Shown here one piece after another: positions 37,201 to 45,386 of a stretch of DNA of 64,000 bases. A program made the translations under genes and the position numbers. Within the stretch, counting starts at the first letter, position 1, and each line of letters starts with the position of its first letter. The DNA is from Allomuricauda sp. (GTDB lineage Bacteria; Bacteroidota; Bacteroidia; Flavobacteriales; Flavobacteriaceae), in assembly GCA_017795045.1 (NCBI GenBank), contig CP051244.1:3085964-3149963 (forward strand), written 5' to 3'. The notes under the pieces were generated by a model that worked only from the letters and a program-made list of their open reading frames with translations, was not told the DNA's origin and did no database searches.

Positions 37201-37366
37201 GGATTCTTTGCAAAAACTTCTGGAAAAAATAAAGACGGTCGCGGACAAAAACCAAAATGCAGCCATTGTTTGGGCCTTGTACAACCAAAATACGGACCAG
37301 GCAAAAAACCTAATGGTTTCGGAAGGCACAGATGTAAGACTGATTGACATTTTAACTAACTTATAA
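34277..37366 (+). CDS. exported DUF5107 protein with TPR region
   Basis: A 1029-residue protein with a signal peptide (LLLFINGYSQA). Residues about 30-330 are the DUF5107 domain (YFKYEGYSHTSTKKNWNVVKLENEYIEVYILPEIGGKVWGAVEKSTGNEF in two blocks), a mutarotase-like sandwich thought to bind sugars; the rest is a chain of TPR-type helices (YALAEEQLKALLALDPSHPGGLAL, YNKALDYANKGLQLDIYDPTANYLSG). Expected in the periplasm or on the surface. Enzymatic activity has not been shown for the family to my knowledge. Lies 2 bp after the VCBS gene and 10 bp before the next. Confidence 0.9.
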   Translation: MKLFLYSGLLLLFINGYSQATITEETMALDTYGFDTPNPAPILTENPKIYPYFKYEGYSHTSTKKNWNVVKLENEYIEVYILPEIGGKVWGAVEKSTGNEFLYKNEVVKFRNIAMRGPWTSGGIEFNFGIIGHHPATATPVDYMTRTNSDGSVSCVVGNLDLPSRTYWQVEIKLEKDKAYFETNASWYNGTPLDQSYYNWMTGAAVATNDLEFFIPGNGYLEHNGTWEKWPVDDQGRNLSMYKNNDFGPAKSYHIVGDYQNYFGGYYHDRNVGFGHLAPYEQMPGQKLWLWALSRSGGIWEDLLTDSDGQYIEFQAGRLFNQYSPGAENPITQANFDPYVMDSWSEQWFPIKQIGGMEAASKYGVLNVERNGNSAYLGINALQAFDEPLQILVNGKEVSVEDLGLQPMQVFEKTIACKDTDILEVNLGKGKLYYTSKSKTLLKRSFEQDSDLQISEVEKLYHAASEAIKFREYALAEEQLKALLALDPSHPGGLALNSISEYRKTNYNKALDYANKGLQLDIYDPTANYLSGIAYWAQNDALNALEAFGWSARSIQYRSVSYAQMAEIHLHEGNLETAKEYAKKALDYNQHNLNARQVLLVVNRKMGNTNGFHQQIQEISKISPINHFAAFEEILMSQKDPSTIRGNIQNEFPNETLLELALSYLNLGQGEAATQVLGTTTDSKSKLLMAYLDRDSESDKSTKLLNGLSKQSPDFVFPYRREMLPVVEWAASANPDWKFKYYLAQNYLSVGLEDKAKQALNECGEAPDNDTFYRFRAKVLHNEPYAVQLKDYEKALELNNGYWKNWDDLMLFLLKHDKNEAAANLGKKGVRKFPKNYNVGLSYAKALVATNAYPKAISILNNIQILPFEHASESKRIYTQAHIYQARKYMAKNQFSRAIPLLEASKKWPENLGVGAPYNPDDRMANYLLGLCHSNMGNTPKANAAFKEVADYETARTTRTNDIFSALAMKKLNQQDSLQKLLEKIKTVADKNQNAAIVWALYNQNTDQAKNLMVSEGTDVRLIDILTNL

Positions 37367-37376
37367 TTTAAGGGAT

Positions 37377-39137
37377 ATGGTCTTCAAGCATAAAATCAGG
37401 AACATTATTCTTCCCTTGGGCATTGCTTTTTGTTTGACACAATGCACGGAACCGGGACGTGATGGAGGGCTTTTTCTGCCCGATGGTTTCACCTCAGTGG
37501 TGGTCGTGGACAGTATTCCTGAAAGGGTACGCCACATGGACGTGACCGAAGACAACATCCTTTACGCCAAACTCAGAAACTCCAAGGAAGATGGCGTTGT
37601 AGCGGCCATACAGGACACGGATGGCAATGGTGAAGCGGATATCATCGAAAAATTTGGCGGAAGCAATGGCCCCCAACGTTGGAGCTATGCTACTGCAATG
37701 AGAGTCTACAATGACTATATCTACTTCAGTTCAGAATTGGTTGTCTATCGACAAAAACTGAACCCCGGTACCCTGGTTCCGGAAGGAGAGGTCGAAGTGG
37801 TATTGACCGATGACCATGAACATGGCAAACACGAGCATATTGCCAAACCTGTGGCCTTTGATGACGAAGGAAATATGTATGTCCCTTTTGGAGCACCCTC
37901 AAATGCGTGCCAAGATCCAAAACGTACTCCTGGCGTTCCCGGAATGGACCCCTGCCCGCAGCTGGAAGACCACGGAGGTATCTGGAAGTTTGATGCCAAC
38001 AAGTTGGGGCAGACCCAAAAAGATGGGGTAAAATATGCAACAGGCATTAGAAGTGTAGTGGCACTGACTTGGAACCCTACCGATGGTGAACTTTATGGAC
38101 TTATGCACGGAAGAGACGATCTTTTGCGTTTATGGCCCGATAAGTACACCCCATGGGAAAGTGCGCTTTTGCCATCGGAGGAATTCATGAAAATAACCGA
38201 GGGATCGGACTTTGGGTGGCCGTACTGCTATTATGACCAACTCAAGGGTAAAAAAGTCTTGGCTCCAGAATATGGCGGGGATGGTGAAATTATAGGAAGA
38301 TGTGACCAGTACGAAGACCCTATCATAGGTTTTCCCGGGCATTGGGCCCCAAACGATGTGGTTTTTTATCAAGGGGATCAATTTCCCGATCGTTATAAAG
38401 ATGGGGCATTCATTGCCTTCCATGGATCTACCAATAGGTCTCCTTACCCCCAATCGGGCTATTTTGTGGGCTTTGTTCCTTTCAAAGATGGGAAGCCCAG
38501 CGGGGATGTTGAAGTATTTGCCGATGGTTTTGCCGGCGTAGACCCTCTTGTAAGCGTTAGGGATGCGGTATATCGCCCTATGGGAATTGCTTTTGGCCCA
38601 GATGGTTCCATGTATATCTCCGATTCTGTAAAAGGAAAGATTTGGAAAATCATCTTTAATGGCGACCGCAACAATTTTGGGGAAGAGCAATTATTGGCCA
38701 TGGAAGATCGCAAGAAGCTCTCCCATATCAGGACCCCTGATGAAATCAAGGACAACCTGATTTCAGGAGGACTCGTGGGAGGCCCAAAAGCCTATCAGAC
38801 CTATTGCAGCGCCTGCCACCAAAGAAATGGTAAAGGAGCGCCCGGTAGATTTCCTCCCCTTACCGGAACCGATTGGGTAACCGGTGACAAGGAAAGACTC
38901 ATCAGTGTAGTGCTTCGGGGAATGGAAGGTAGCCTAAAGGTTGGGGATGAAGTGTATAATGGCATGATGCCCCAACACAGCTTTTTGAGTGACCAAGAAA
39001 TTGCCGAGGTACTCACCTACATTAGGTCCAATTTTGGCAATGACGCCAGTGCCGTAAGTAAAAATGAAGTGACCAAATTAAGGGAACAACTCCAAGAGAG
39101 TGGTGAAAATGGTCCGATACAAGTGCAAACAGATTAA
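37377..39137 (+). CDS. glucose/sorbosone dehydrogenase-like beta-propeller fused to cytochrome c, lipoprotein
   Basis: A 586-residue lipoprotein (IAFCLTQC). Residues about 30-445 form a PQQ/sorbosone-dehydrogenase-type propeller (GFTSVVVVDSIPERVRHMDV, GIWKFDANKLGQT, DFGWPYCYYDQLKGKKVL, YRPMGIAFGPDGSMYISDSVKGKIWKI), and the end is a class I cytochrome c with heme site YCSACHQ near residue 478 and axial Met in MMPQHSFLSD. It would oxidise a sugar-like compound at the cell envelope and pass electrons to the respiratory chain. Whether it uses PQQ is not visible. Confidence 0.9.
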   Translation: MVFKHKIRNIILPLGIAFCLTQCTEPGRDGGLFLPDGFTSVVVVDSIPERVRHMDVTEDNILYAKLRNSKEDGVVAAIQDTDGNGEADIIEKFGGSNGPQRWSYATAMRVYNDYIYFSSELVVYRQKLNPGTLVPEGEVEVVLTDDHEHGKHEHIAKPVAFDDEGNMYVPFGAPSNACQDPKRTPGVPGMDPCPQLEDHGGIWKFDANKLGQTQKDGVKYATGIRSVVALTWNPTDGELYGLMHGRDDLLRLWPDKYTPWESALLPSEEFMKITEGSDFGWPYCYYDQLKGKKVLAPEYGGDGEIIGRCDQYEDPIIGFPGHWAPNDVVFYQGDQFPDRYKDGAFIAFHGSTNRSPYPQSGYFVGFVPFKDGKPSGDVEVFADGFAGVDPLVSVRDAVYRPMGIAFGPDGSMYISDSVKGKIWKIIFNGDRNNFGEEQLLAMEDRKKLSHIRTPDEIKDNLISGGLVGGPKAYQTYCSACHQRNGKGAPGRFPPLTGTDWVTGDKERLISVVLRGMEGSLKVGDEVYNGMMPQHSFLSDQEIAEVLTYIRSNFGNDASAVSKNEVTKLREQLQESGENGPIQVQTD

Positions 39138-39159
39138 CATTTATAAATAAAACCAACTT

Positions 39160-40416
39160 ATGAAAACAAAAATTCTTTGGATAGGGAAATTGTATGCAAC
39201 ATCCTTCATCTTCTTATTTGCCATGGTGACCATGGCCCAAGATTATGACATCTTAATCAAGAATGGGCATTTGATCGATGCCAAAAACAATATTGACAAA
39301 GTCATGGATGTTGCCATTAAAGATGGCAAAATTGCTGAAGTTTCCAATAGCATATCCAAAAACAAAGCCAAGACCGTAATCGATGCCAAGGGGCTTTATG
39401 TAAGTGCCGGCTTGATAGACATCCATAGCCATAACTTTTATGGTACGGAGTCCAATGCTTATTTGAGCAATGGTTTTTCCGCAGTTCCACCAGATGGTTT
39501 CACCTTCAGAAGCGGTGTTACCACCGTTGCGGATGCCGGGGGTGCCGGATGGCGTAACTTCAGACAGTTCAAGGAGCAGGTAATCGATAGGTCCAGAACC
39601 AGGGTATTGTCTTTCTTGAACATTGTAGGTTCCGGAATGAAAGGAGGACCCATAGAGCAAAACCTAAGTGATATGGATGCCCGGATGACCGCCATGGTGG
39701 CCAGACAGTTTCCCAACGACGTGGTTGGGGTGAAATTGGCACACTTCAGTGGATTTGATTGGACACCCGCAGAAAGAGCAGCGGAGGCAGGAAAACTTGC
39801 CGATATCCCTGTTATGATCGACTTTGGCGGAAGTGAGCCTGAATTGTCTTTGGAAACACTCTTTATGGAAAAATTACGTCCCGGGGATATTTTCACCCAT
39901 GCCTATGGCCACGTAAATGGTCGTACCCCTATTGTGGATGAAAATGGAAAAGTAAGGGACTATGTTTTTGCCGCACAAAAGAGAGGAATCATTTTTGACG
40001 TGGGCCATGGTGGCGGAAGTTTTGTTTTCGAGCAAGCCGTTCCAGCCATGGAGCAAGGTCTTGAACCCAATTCCATCAGTACCGACCTTCACACAGGAAG
40101 TATGAACGGAGGAATGAAGGATATGGCCAATATCATGTCCAAATTTCTAAACTTGGGGATGTCCGTCAGCGAGGTTATCGCCGTATCTACTTGGGAACCC
40201 GCCAAAATCATTCAACGTACCGATTTAGGACATATTTCTGTAGGGGCTGTGGCCGATGTTACCGTATTAAACCATAAAAAGGGAGAATTCGGATTCATAG
40301 ACACTAGGAATACCAAAATTGAAGGAGATCAAAAGATAGAATGCGAACTCACTATCAGGGATGGTAAGGTAGTCTACGACCTCAACGGTATTTCTAAACC
40401 TGCATGGAGCAAATAG
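39160..40416 (+). CDS. exported amidohydrolase/deacetylase (EF0837/Atu3266-like)
   Basis: A 418-residue binuclear-metal amidohydrolase with a cleavable signal peptide (LFAMVTMA then QDYD), hence periplasmic. Seen: IDIHSHNF with H-x-H near 89-91, a lysine in VVGVKLAHFSG that should be the carbamylated bridge, metal His residues in FTHAYGHV and VGHGGGSF, and the catalytic Asp in STDLHTGS. Cytoplasmic relatives (EF0837, Atu3266) deacylate small N- or O-acyl acids and are encoded next to SelA-like PLP enzymes, exactly as here. Export is unusual for this group. Followed 71 bp later by the PLP enzyme gene. Confidence 0.9.
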   Translation: MKTKILWIGKLYATSFIFLFAMVTMAQDYDILIKNGHLIDAKNNIDKVMDVAIKDGKIAEVSNSISKNKAKTVIDAKGLYVSAGLIDIHSHNFYGTESNAYLSNGFSAVPPDGFTFRSGVTTVADAGGAGWRNFRQFKEQVIDRSRTRVLSFLNIVGSGMKGGPIEQNLSDMDARMTAMVARQFPNDVVGVKLAHFSGFDWTPAERAAEAGKLADIPVMIDFGGSEPELSLETLFMEKLRPGDIFTHAYGHVNGRTPIVDENGKVRDYVFAAQKRGIIFDVGHGGGSFVFEQAVPAMEQGLEPNSISTDLHTGSMNGGMKDMANIMSKFLNLGMSVSEVIAVSTWEPAKIIQRTDLGHISVGAVADVTVLNHKKGEFGFIDTRNTKIEGDQKIECELTIRDGKVVYDLNGISKPAWSK

Positions 40417-40487
40417 TGAATCCGTATTTCAATAAAAACAAATTCAATAAATAGTAAGAACATTTTTAATATAAACAACCAAAGATT

Positions 40488-41699
40488 ATGAGCAGAAGAA
40501 AAGTTTTAAAAACGCTTTCCGCCCTCCCCGTTGCGGGCGGACTAATGGGAACCGGATTGTTGTCCGCAAAAACCTTGGAAACATCGGTTGCCCAGCCCTT
40601 GGCAAGGGACTTCTTCAAGGAGCTTGGAGTGCGCACATTCATCAATGCCGCTGGTACCTATACCTCCATGACAGGATGTCTAATGAGCAAAGAAGTAACC
40701 GATGCCATTAAATATGCAACTACTGAATACGTAAACCTGGACGACCTACAGGACAAGGTCGGTGAGCGTATAGCCGAGTTGCTCGATTGTGAATATGCAA
40801 CCGTTTCCTCTGGATGCTTTGGCGCCATGACCATTGGATTGGCAGGGATTATCTGTGGAATGGACAACAAAAAGGTAAGCCAGCTTCCTGATACGACCGG
40901 ATTGAAAAATGAGGTCATTGTACAAAAAGGACACGCTATTGGATACACCCATGCCCTATTGAACACTGGAGCAAAAATTATTGAAGTGGATGGTGTCAAA
41001 GAATTGGAAAAAGCCATCAACAAAAACACTGCAATGCTTTGGTTCCTTAATGCAAACACCGATAACGGTAAAATTAAGCATGAGGAATTTGTAGCCCTTT
41101 CCAGAAAGCACGGTATTCCTTGTATGATTGATTGTGCTGCGGACGTCCCCCCAGTGGAGAACCTCTTCAAATACACCAAATTGGGCTTTGACCTGGTATG
41201 TTTTTCAGGAGGTAAAGGAATCCGTGGACCCCAGAGTGCCGGACTTCTGCTGGGCAAGCGTAAGTACATTGAGGCAGCAAGATTGCACTGCCCACCAAGA
41301 GGTACTACCATTGCTAGGGGTATGAAGGTGAACAAAGAGGAAATTTTAGGTATGTTGGTGGCCTTGGAGCTATACTTGGCCAAAGACCACGAACAAGAAT
41401 GGAAACTTTGGGAAAGCCAAATTGAACTGATCAGCGAAAGTGCCAAATCCGTTGCAGGTGTAGAGACCGAAATCCATGTGCCTCCTTATGCCAACCATGT
41501 ACCCAGCCTAAGGGTCACTTGGGATGAGAGTGTTGTAAAAATCACAAAAGAGGAAGCCCGTAAACAACTTCGTGAAGGGCACCCATCCATCCAAACCGTT
41601 GGCGGTAGAAACGATATCGGCATTACCACTTGGATGATGGATCCCGGACAGGAGCGCATTGTTGCAAAACGCTTGAAGGAAATATTGGCCAACGCATAA
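40488..41699 (+). CDS. Tat-exported SelA-like / D-glucosaminate ammonia-lyase-type PLP enzyme
   Basis: A 403-residue fold-type I PLP enzyme of the SelA/DgaE group. The N-terminus is a twin-arginine signal (SRRKVLKTLSALPVAGG), so it is exported folded with its cofactor. Seen: FINAAGTYTSMTGCLMS, SSGCFGAMTIGLAGI, DCAADVPP, and the Schiff-base lysine (about K243) in CFSGGKGIRGPQSAG. Characterised relatives eliminate ammonia from D-glucosaminate 6-phosphate; the true substrate here is unknown but is probably a free amine released by the upstream amidohydrolase. The RidA gene follows by 11 bp, which fits an enamine/imine intermediate. Confidence 0.88.
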   Translation: MSRRKVLKTLSALPVAGGLMGTGLLSAKTLETSVAQPLARDFFKELGVRTFINAAGTYTSMTGCLMSKEVTDAIKYATTEYVNLDDLQDKVGERIAELLDCEYATVSSGCFGAMTIGLAGIICGMDNKKVSQLPDTTGLKNEVIVQKGHAIGYTHALLNTGAKIIEVDGVKELEKAINKNTAMLWFLNANTDNGKIKHEEFVALSRKHGIPCMIDCAADVPPVENLFKYTKLGFDLVCFSGGKGIRGPQSAGLLLGKRKYIEAARLHCPPRGTTIARGMKVNKEEILGMLVALELYLAKDHEQEWKLWESQIELISESAKSVAGVETEIHVPPYANHVPSLRVTWDESVVKITKEEARKQLREGHPSIQTVGGRNDIGITTWMMDPGQERIVAKRLKEILANA

Positions 41700-41710
41700 A
41701 TTAGTTTTAT

Positions 41711-42298
41711 ATGAAACGTACAATCGCTTTTCTTGCAGTGGTCCTGATAGGAGCTGTCTCCTGCCAACCCAAACAAGAAAATTCAACAGCCGTTGAAAAC
41801 GAGCCCGTAAAAAAGGAGGAGGTGATTGATCCCAGTTATAATCCTGAAGCCAAAATTCAGGAGTTGGGCATCACATTGAGTGAACCTTCCCCGCCAGTGG
41901 CCAATTACGTGAATGCCGTCCGTGTAGGGAATTTGATATTTCTTGCTGGAAAAGGTCCCCTTAAACCTGATGGCAACAACATCACTGGAAAAGTTGGTGA
42001 CAATCTTTCCATTGAGGAAGGGTACGAAGCAGCTCGAATTACGGGAATCAACCAACTCTCCGTTTTAAAGGGGGAATTGGGCAACCTCAATAAGGTGAAG
42101 CGTGTCGTAAAAGTAAAAGGTATGGTGAATTCCGCACCTGATTTTACGGACCACCCCAAGGTAATCAATGGGTATTCCGATCTAATGGTCGCCGTTTTCG
42201 GTGAGCGTGGAAAGCATGCCCGGGCTGCCGTGGGAATGGGTTCTTTACCTAGCAATATTGCGGTTGAAATTGAAATGATCGTAGAGGTACAAGACTAG
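41711..42298 (+). CDS. RidA-family lipoprotein
   Basis: A 195-residue protein in which a Rid/YER057c/UK114 domain follows a lipoprotein signal (VLIGAVSC, then QPKQENS) and an acidic linker. Rid features: GNLIFLAGKGPLKPDG, YEAARITGINQLSVLKGELGNL, VVKVKGMVNSAPDFTDHPKVINGYSDLM and the conserved Arg in KHARAAVGMGSLPSNIAVEIEMI. RidA hydrolyses reactive imines made by PLP dehydratases. Most members are cytoplasmic; this one should be tethered in the envelope beside the exported PLP enzyme. End of the operon. Confidence 0.9.
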   Translation: MKRTIAFLAVVLIGAVSCQPKQENSTAVENEPVKKEEVIDPSYNPEAKIQELGITLSEPSPPVANYVNAVRVGNLIFLAGKGPLKPDGNNITGKVGDNLSIEEGYEAARITGINQLSVLKGELGNLNKVKRVVKVKGMVNSAPDFTDHPKVINGYSDLMVAVFGERGKHARAAVGMGSLPSNIAVEIEMIVEVQD

Positions 42299-42320
42299 AT
42301 CAACCAACACTATATAAAAA

Positions 42321-42366
42321 GGGAAGGTAGAATTGCTCTTATGGGCAATTCAATCTTCCCTTACTT
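42321..42366 (+). terminator. intrinsic terminator after the RidA gene
   Basis: Nested stem GGGAAG...CTTCCC (42321-42326 with 42355-42360) enclosing GAATTGC...GCAATTC, followed by TTACTTTTTT. Its right side overlaps the 3' end of the convergent AraC gene. Confidence 0.85.
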
Positions 42367-43219
42367 TTTTCAGCTCCTGGACATACTCCCTGGGTGATTT
42401 TCCTGTGTATTTCCTGAACACCGTTGAAAAGTACTGTGAAGAATTATACCCCAAGGCATAGGCCACCTCGGTCACCGAAGACTCCATGGGCAATATTTCC
42501 TTGGCTTTTTCCATACGCTTTCGGTTGATGTACTCTTTTGGGGTATTCCCCGTGTTCAACTTGAACCATGCCTTAAAATACCCTGTGGATACCTGAATAA
42601 GGTCGGCCAACTCATCCACATACATATTTCGATATAGATTCTGCTCTATAAAATCGTCTATAAGTATAACCCGTTGGGAAACCTCAGTATCCAGTTTCCG
42701 TTGGGAAAGGTCCAAAGTATCCAATAAGAGACGAAGTAACAGGGCCTCCCTTCGAATTTCGTCCAAATCCATTGCTTTATGGGCCGACAAGGCAAACAGT
42801 TCCACCAACAGCTCCTTGACCTGCTGCGCACCCTTAAAAGGAATATTGGAAACCTCCTCCAACCTTCGTAAAAGCAAACTACTCTTTGTTTGGGGAAGAT
42901 GACATAGCTTTTCCCCATCCCCTGAAAGCTTCAACTGTATCCAATACAGCTCTCCCTTTTCCTCGGGCATTCCACCCGTGTTATGAGCCTTATTGGGTGG
43001 AACAATCAAAATGTCCCCGCCTTTTAGGTAATGCCTCTGATCTTCCACGATATACTGTTGCACCCCATCAAGGCAATAACAAATTTCAATAATATCTGCA
43101 TGGAAATGGGTTTCCAAACCCGGCTTGGCCATTGCATACCTATAATGTCCAAATTGCTCCACCCTTGGAATGTGGTGCTGATGGTGCAAAAGAACGGTGC
43201 GGGTGGATATCTCTTTCAT
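42350..43219 (-). CDS. AraC-family regulator with cupin sensor
   Basis: A 289-residue regulator. N-terminal cupin: METHFHADIIEICYCLDG-like segment (LETHFHADIIEICYCLDGVQQYI) and LKGGDILIVPPNKAHNTGG; C-terminal AraC HTH pair: MYVDELADLIQVSTGYFKAWFKLNTG and SVTEVAYALGYNSSQYFSTVFRKYTGKSPREYV. It is convergent with the RidA operon and divergent from the phytanoyl-type dioxygenase gene, with about 80 bp between starts. A TATTTTTG box (43253-43246) without a -33 element lies 27 bases upstream, consistent with an activator-dependent promoter. It likely controls one or both neighbours. Confidence 0.92.
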   Translation of the reverse strand: MKEISTRTVLLHHQHHIPRVEQFGHYRYAMAKPGLETHFHADIIEICYCLDGVQQYIVEDQRHYLKGGDILIVPPNKAHNTGGMPEEKGELYWIQLKLSGDGEKLCHLPQTKSSLLLRRLEEVSNIPFKGAQQVKELLVELFALSAHKAMDLDEIRREALLLRLLLDTLDLSQRKLDTEVSQRVILIDDFIEQNLYRNMYVDELADLIQVSTGYFKAWFKLNTGNTPKEYINRKRMEKAKEILPMESSVTEVAYALGYNSSQYFSTVFRKYTGKSPREYVQELKKVRED

Positions 43220-43300
43220 TAAATGTTCAAAAAAGTAAGGTTGTACAAAAATAGTAGCTATTTTGGGAAGGAGTTCAGATTTTTGGAAAAAGGTAACATC

Positions 43301-44026
43301 ATGGAAAATATTAAAGAAACTTTTAGCACAGAGGGTTATGTGGCCATCCCTTCACTATTAACGACCCATGAGGTCGAGGAGCTACGAACCATATACAATC
43401 AACTCTTATCCGAAAAGGAGAAGACCAAAGGGTTGCGCAGTGACTTGGCCGGCAGCACCAATGGTGATGGAGAAAAAGTGGAACGCATCACCCAAATTAT
43501 GCGACCCAGTATGATCGAGGAAAAACTAATGGAACATAGTTCCTATAAAAAAGCCTCGGAATGGGCCAAACATCTTTTGGGAGAGGACATGGACCTCGAT
43601 TTTGATATGTTGATCAATAAAGCACCCCATACCGATACCGAAACACCATGGCACCAAGATGCCGCCTATTGGATTAATTTGCCGGACAAGCGTGCCGCAA
43701 GCTGTTGGATTGCATTGGACCATGTGCATGAAGCCAATGGTTGTATGTGGTTTTTGCCGGTTGATGAAAAAAAAGTGCTGCCCCACAAAAGTTTGGTAGG
43801 AGGAGGAGCCCTCTATTGTGAAGCCGATACCACGAATGCCAAACCCATGCCATTACAGGCTGGTGGATGTACCTTCCATGATGGGCATACCCTCCACTAC
43901 AGCAGGGGCAATAGTACGGATGGGCAACGCAGGGCACTGATTTTGAATTTCAGGCCAAAACAGATGATTCTTTTGGAACGGGAACAGGGAATGGACCATA
44001 CGGGCAATCGTAAAAAAAGGAGTTGA
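43301..44026 (+). CDS. phytanoyl-CoA dioxygenase (PhyH) family protein
   Basis: A 241-residue 2-oxoglutarate/Fe(II) oxygenase. Start MENIKETFSTEGYVAIPSLLTTHEVEELR is typical of PhyH proteins; an AGGTAAC stretch precedes the ATG. Iron ligands: H and D in ETPWHQDAAYW and the distal H in FHDGHTLHYSRGN; the 2OG arginine is in QRRALILNFRP. No signal peptide, so cytoplasmic. The frame extends 26 codons upstream but those overlap the regulator promoter region. Substrate unknown; linked to the catabolic locus by position only. Confidence 0.9.
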   Translation: MENIKETFSTEGYVAIPSLLTTHEVEELRTIYNQLLSEKEKTKGLRSDLAGSTNGDGEKVERITQIMRPSMIEEKLMEHSSYKKASEWAKHLLGEDMDLDFDMLINKAPHTDTETPWHQDAAYWINLPDKRAASCWIALDHVHEANGCMWFLPVDEKKVLPHKSLVGGGALYCEADTTNAKPMPLQAGGCTFHDGHTLHYSRGNSTDGQRRALILNFRPKQMILLEREQGMDHTGNRKKRS

Positions 44027-44110
44027 CAAGCTGTTTACTATATGATTCCAAACACAAATCGCACAATAGTCTAGAAATGATTCAAGTAAAGCAGAATGCT
44101 GAATAATATA

Positions 44111-44149
44111 TGGCCAAGCCCGGTCCTGTTTAATGGACTGGCTTGGCCA
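44111..44149. other. strong hairpin downstream of the PhyH gene
   Basis: TGGCCAAGCC (44111-44120) is fully complementary to GGCTTGGCCA (44140-44149), with an inner GTCC/GGAC pairing. There is no T run after it, so it is a processed 3' end or a weak terminator rather than a classic one. Confidence 0.5.
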
Positions 44150-44170
44150 ACTGGTATAGAGAACTAAACT

Positions 44171-44290
44171 CTAGCGCTGCGCTGCCAGAAAACGCTTTTC
44201 CACTTCTTTCCAATCAACTACATTTCAAAAAGCATCGATGTACTCTGGTCTTTTGTTTTGATAGTTAAGGCAAGTGGGATTGAATTTATA
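44171..44290 (-). pseudogene. possible gene remnant with in-frame stop
   Basis: The reverse strand reads KFNPTCLNYQNKRPEYIDAF, then TGA, then NVVDWKEVEKRFLAAQR and TAG. Both halves look protein-like and would join if the TGA were TGG (Trp). No start, no recognised family, no insertion-sequence ends. It lies in the 296 bp gap between the PhyH gene and the DUF3137 gene. Confidence 0.2.
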
Positions 44291-44322
44291 ATAACGACTA
44301 TGGGGAGCAATGCCCCAATATG

Positions 44323-45384
44323 CTAATTAAACGAGCTAATTTCCAGGGCCATTTCAATATCATTGGCCAATTCTTCCACCACCTTTATGTGGTCCAACCT
44401 TCCGGATGGAAAAGAAAACAATCCTTCAGGATTCAACACTGCCAAATACATCTGTCTATTCTGAAAAGACAAAAATATGGGGCGGTCAAATTTTTCCTTT
44501 AAGGCCACAATCCTTTCCATTATCGAAGAAGATAAAACATAGCGGGCCTCCACTTGATCCGTGCCATACACTATAAAGCTTTCCGTAAATCTGGGGTCTT
44601 CCAAATGTATTCTTTGCTCTTCCTTAAAATTAGAACTTGCCCATCTATCCCATTTGGTCGTTTCACTATTGGGCAAAACCACGGTATGACCATCCAGTTT
44701 CTTTTTAAATTGCAACCAACAAAACATTCCCCTAAAGGTAAAGTATTGATTATCTGCCGTTGTGTTTGAAACCAAATTCTTAAAAACATTCTGATAGAAC
44801 ACGACCAACATGTTCAGGATGGGAATGTGCAGTAAACCTCCGGTCACCATATTGGAGGTATTTTGCTCCACAATTCCGATGTCCGCTATGTTCATGATAG
44901 AATCATTGACCCTTCCCCTTATCTGTCCATAGCTATATATCGGGGTCTCTTTTTTCACCCAAGCAAAGAATTTACTTTGAACCACTTCTTTTATGGGAGC
45001 AGTTGCCCCTTGCGTAAATTCCACTTGCGGGAACAACATTCTTACCATTTTGGCCATGCTCTCCTTTTCCTTCAGCTTAAACTTTTGAAAAGCCTTGGCA
45101 AAAAGAAAGGTGGTTGGATATAGTAAAACCAACAACCCCACAAGTGGGTATACAGTGGCATATGGATTATTCTGGGAGGGTTGAAATGGTTTGAAAGCAG
45201 GTATAAAATCCAATTCCATGGATGGAAAATAATTCCGCATCAACAGTAATACCATGAACAAAAGGTAAAAGCCGGTAAGACCCCACATCATCTTTTGAAA
45301 AAAAAGGGTACGCTTTCTCCTTTCGTAAATGTCGTTCAGTGCATTGCTGGTTTCAGCATATGCCTTTTGTATGACCTGTTCCAT
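44323..45384 (-). CDS. DUF3137 membrane protein
   Basis: A 353-residue protein of the DUF3137 family, which is regularly found next to LemA genes. Two transmembrane helices (MMWGLTGFYLLFMVLLLMRN and TVYPLVGLLVLLYPTTFLFA) precede a large soluble domain with GRVNDSIMNIADIGIVEQ, FTFRGMFCWLQFKKKLDGHTVVLP and EARYVLSSSIMERIVALKEKFDRPIFLSF. The ATG at 45384 is used since the upstream alternative is a TTG inside the preceding gene. Last gene of the eight-gene operon; gap 2 bp. Biochemical role unknown. Confidence 0.88.
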   Translation of the reverse strand: MEQVIQKAYAETSNALNDIYERRKRTLFFQKMMWGLTGFYLLFMVLLLMRNYFPSMELDFIPAFKPFQPSQNNPYATVYPLVGLLVLLYPTTFLFAKAFQKFKLKEKESMAKMVRMLFPQVEFTQGATAPIKEVVQSKFFAWVKKETPIYSYGQIRGRVNDSIMNIADIGIVEQNTSNMVTGGLLHIPILNMLVVFYQNVFKNLVSNTTADNQYFTFRGMFCWLQFKKKLDGHTVVLPNSETTKWDRWASSNFKEEQRIHLEDPRFTESFIVYGTDQVEARYVLSSSIMERIVALKEKFDRPIFLSFQNRQMYLAVLNPEGLFSFPSGRLDHIKVVEELANDIEMALEISSFN

Positions 45385-45386
45385 GA

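Noticed and set aside
44111..44149. Inverted repeat as an insertion-sequence end
   Set aside because: No transposase, no matching second end and no target duplication were seen; a simple hairpin explains it.
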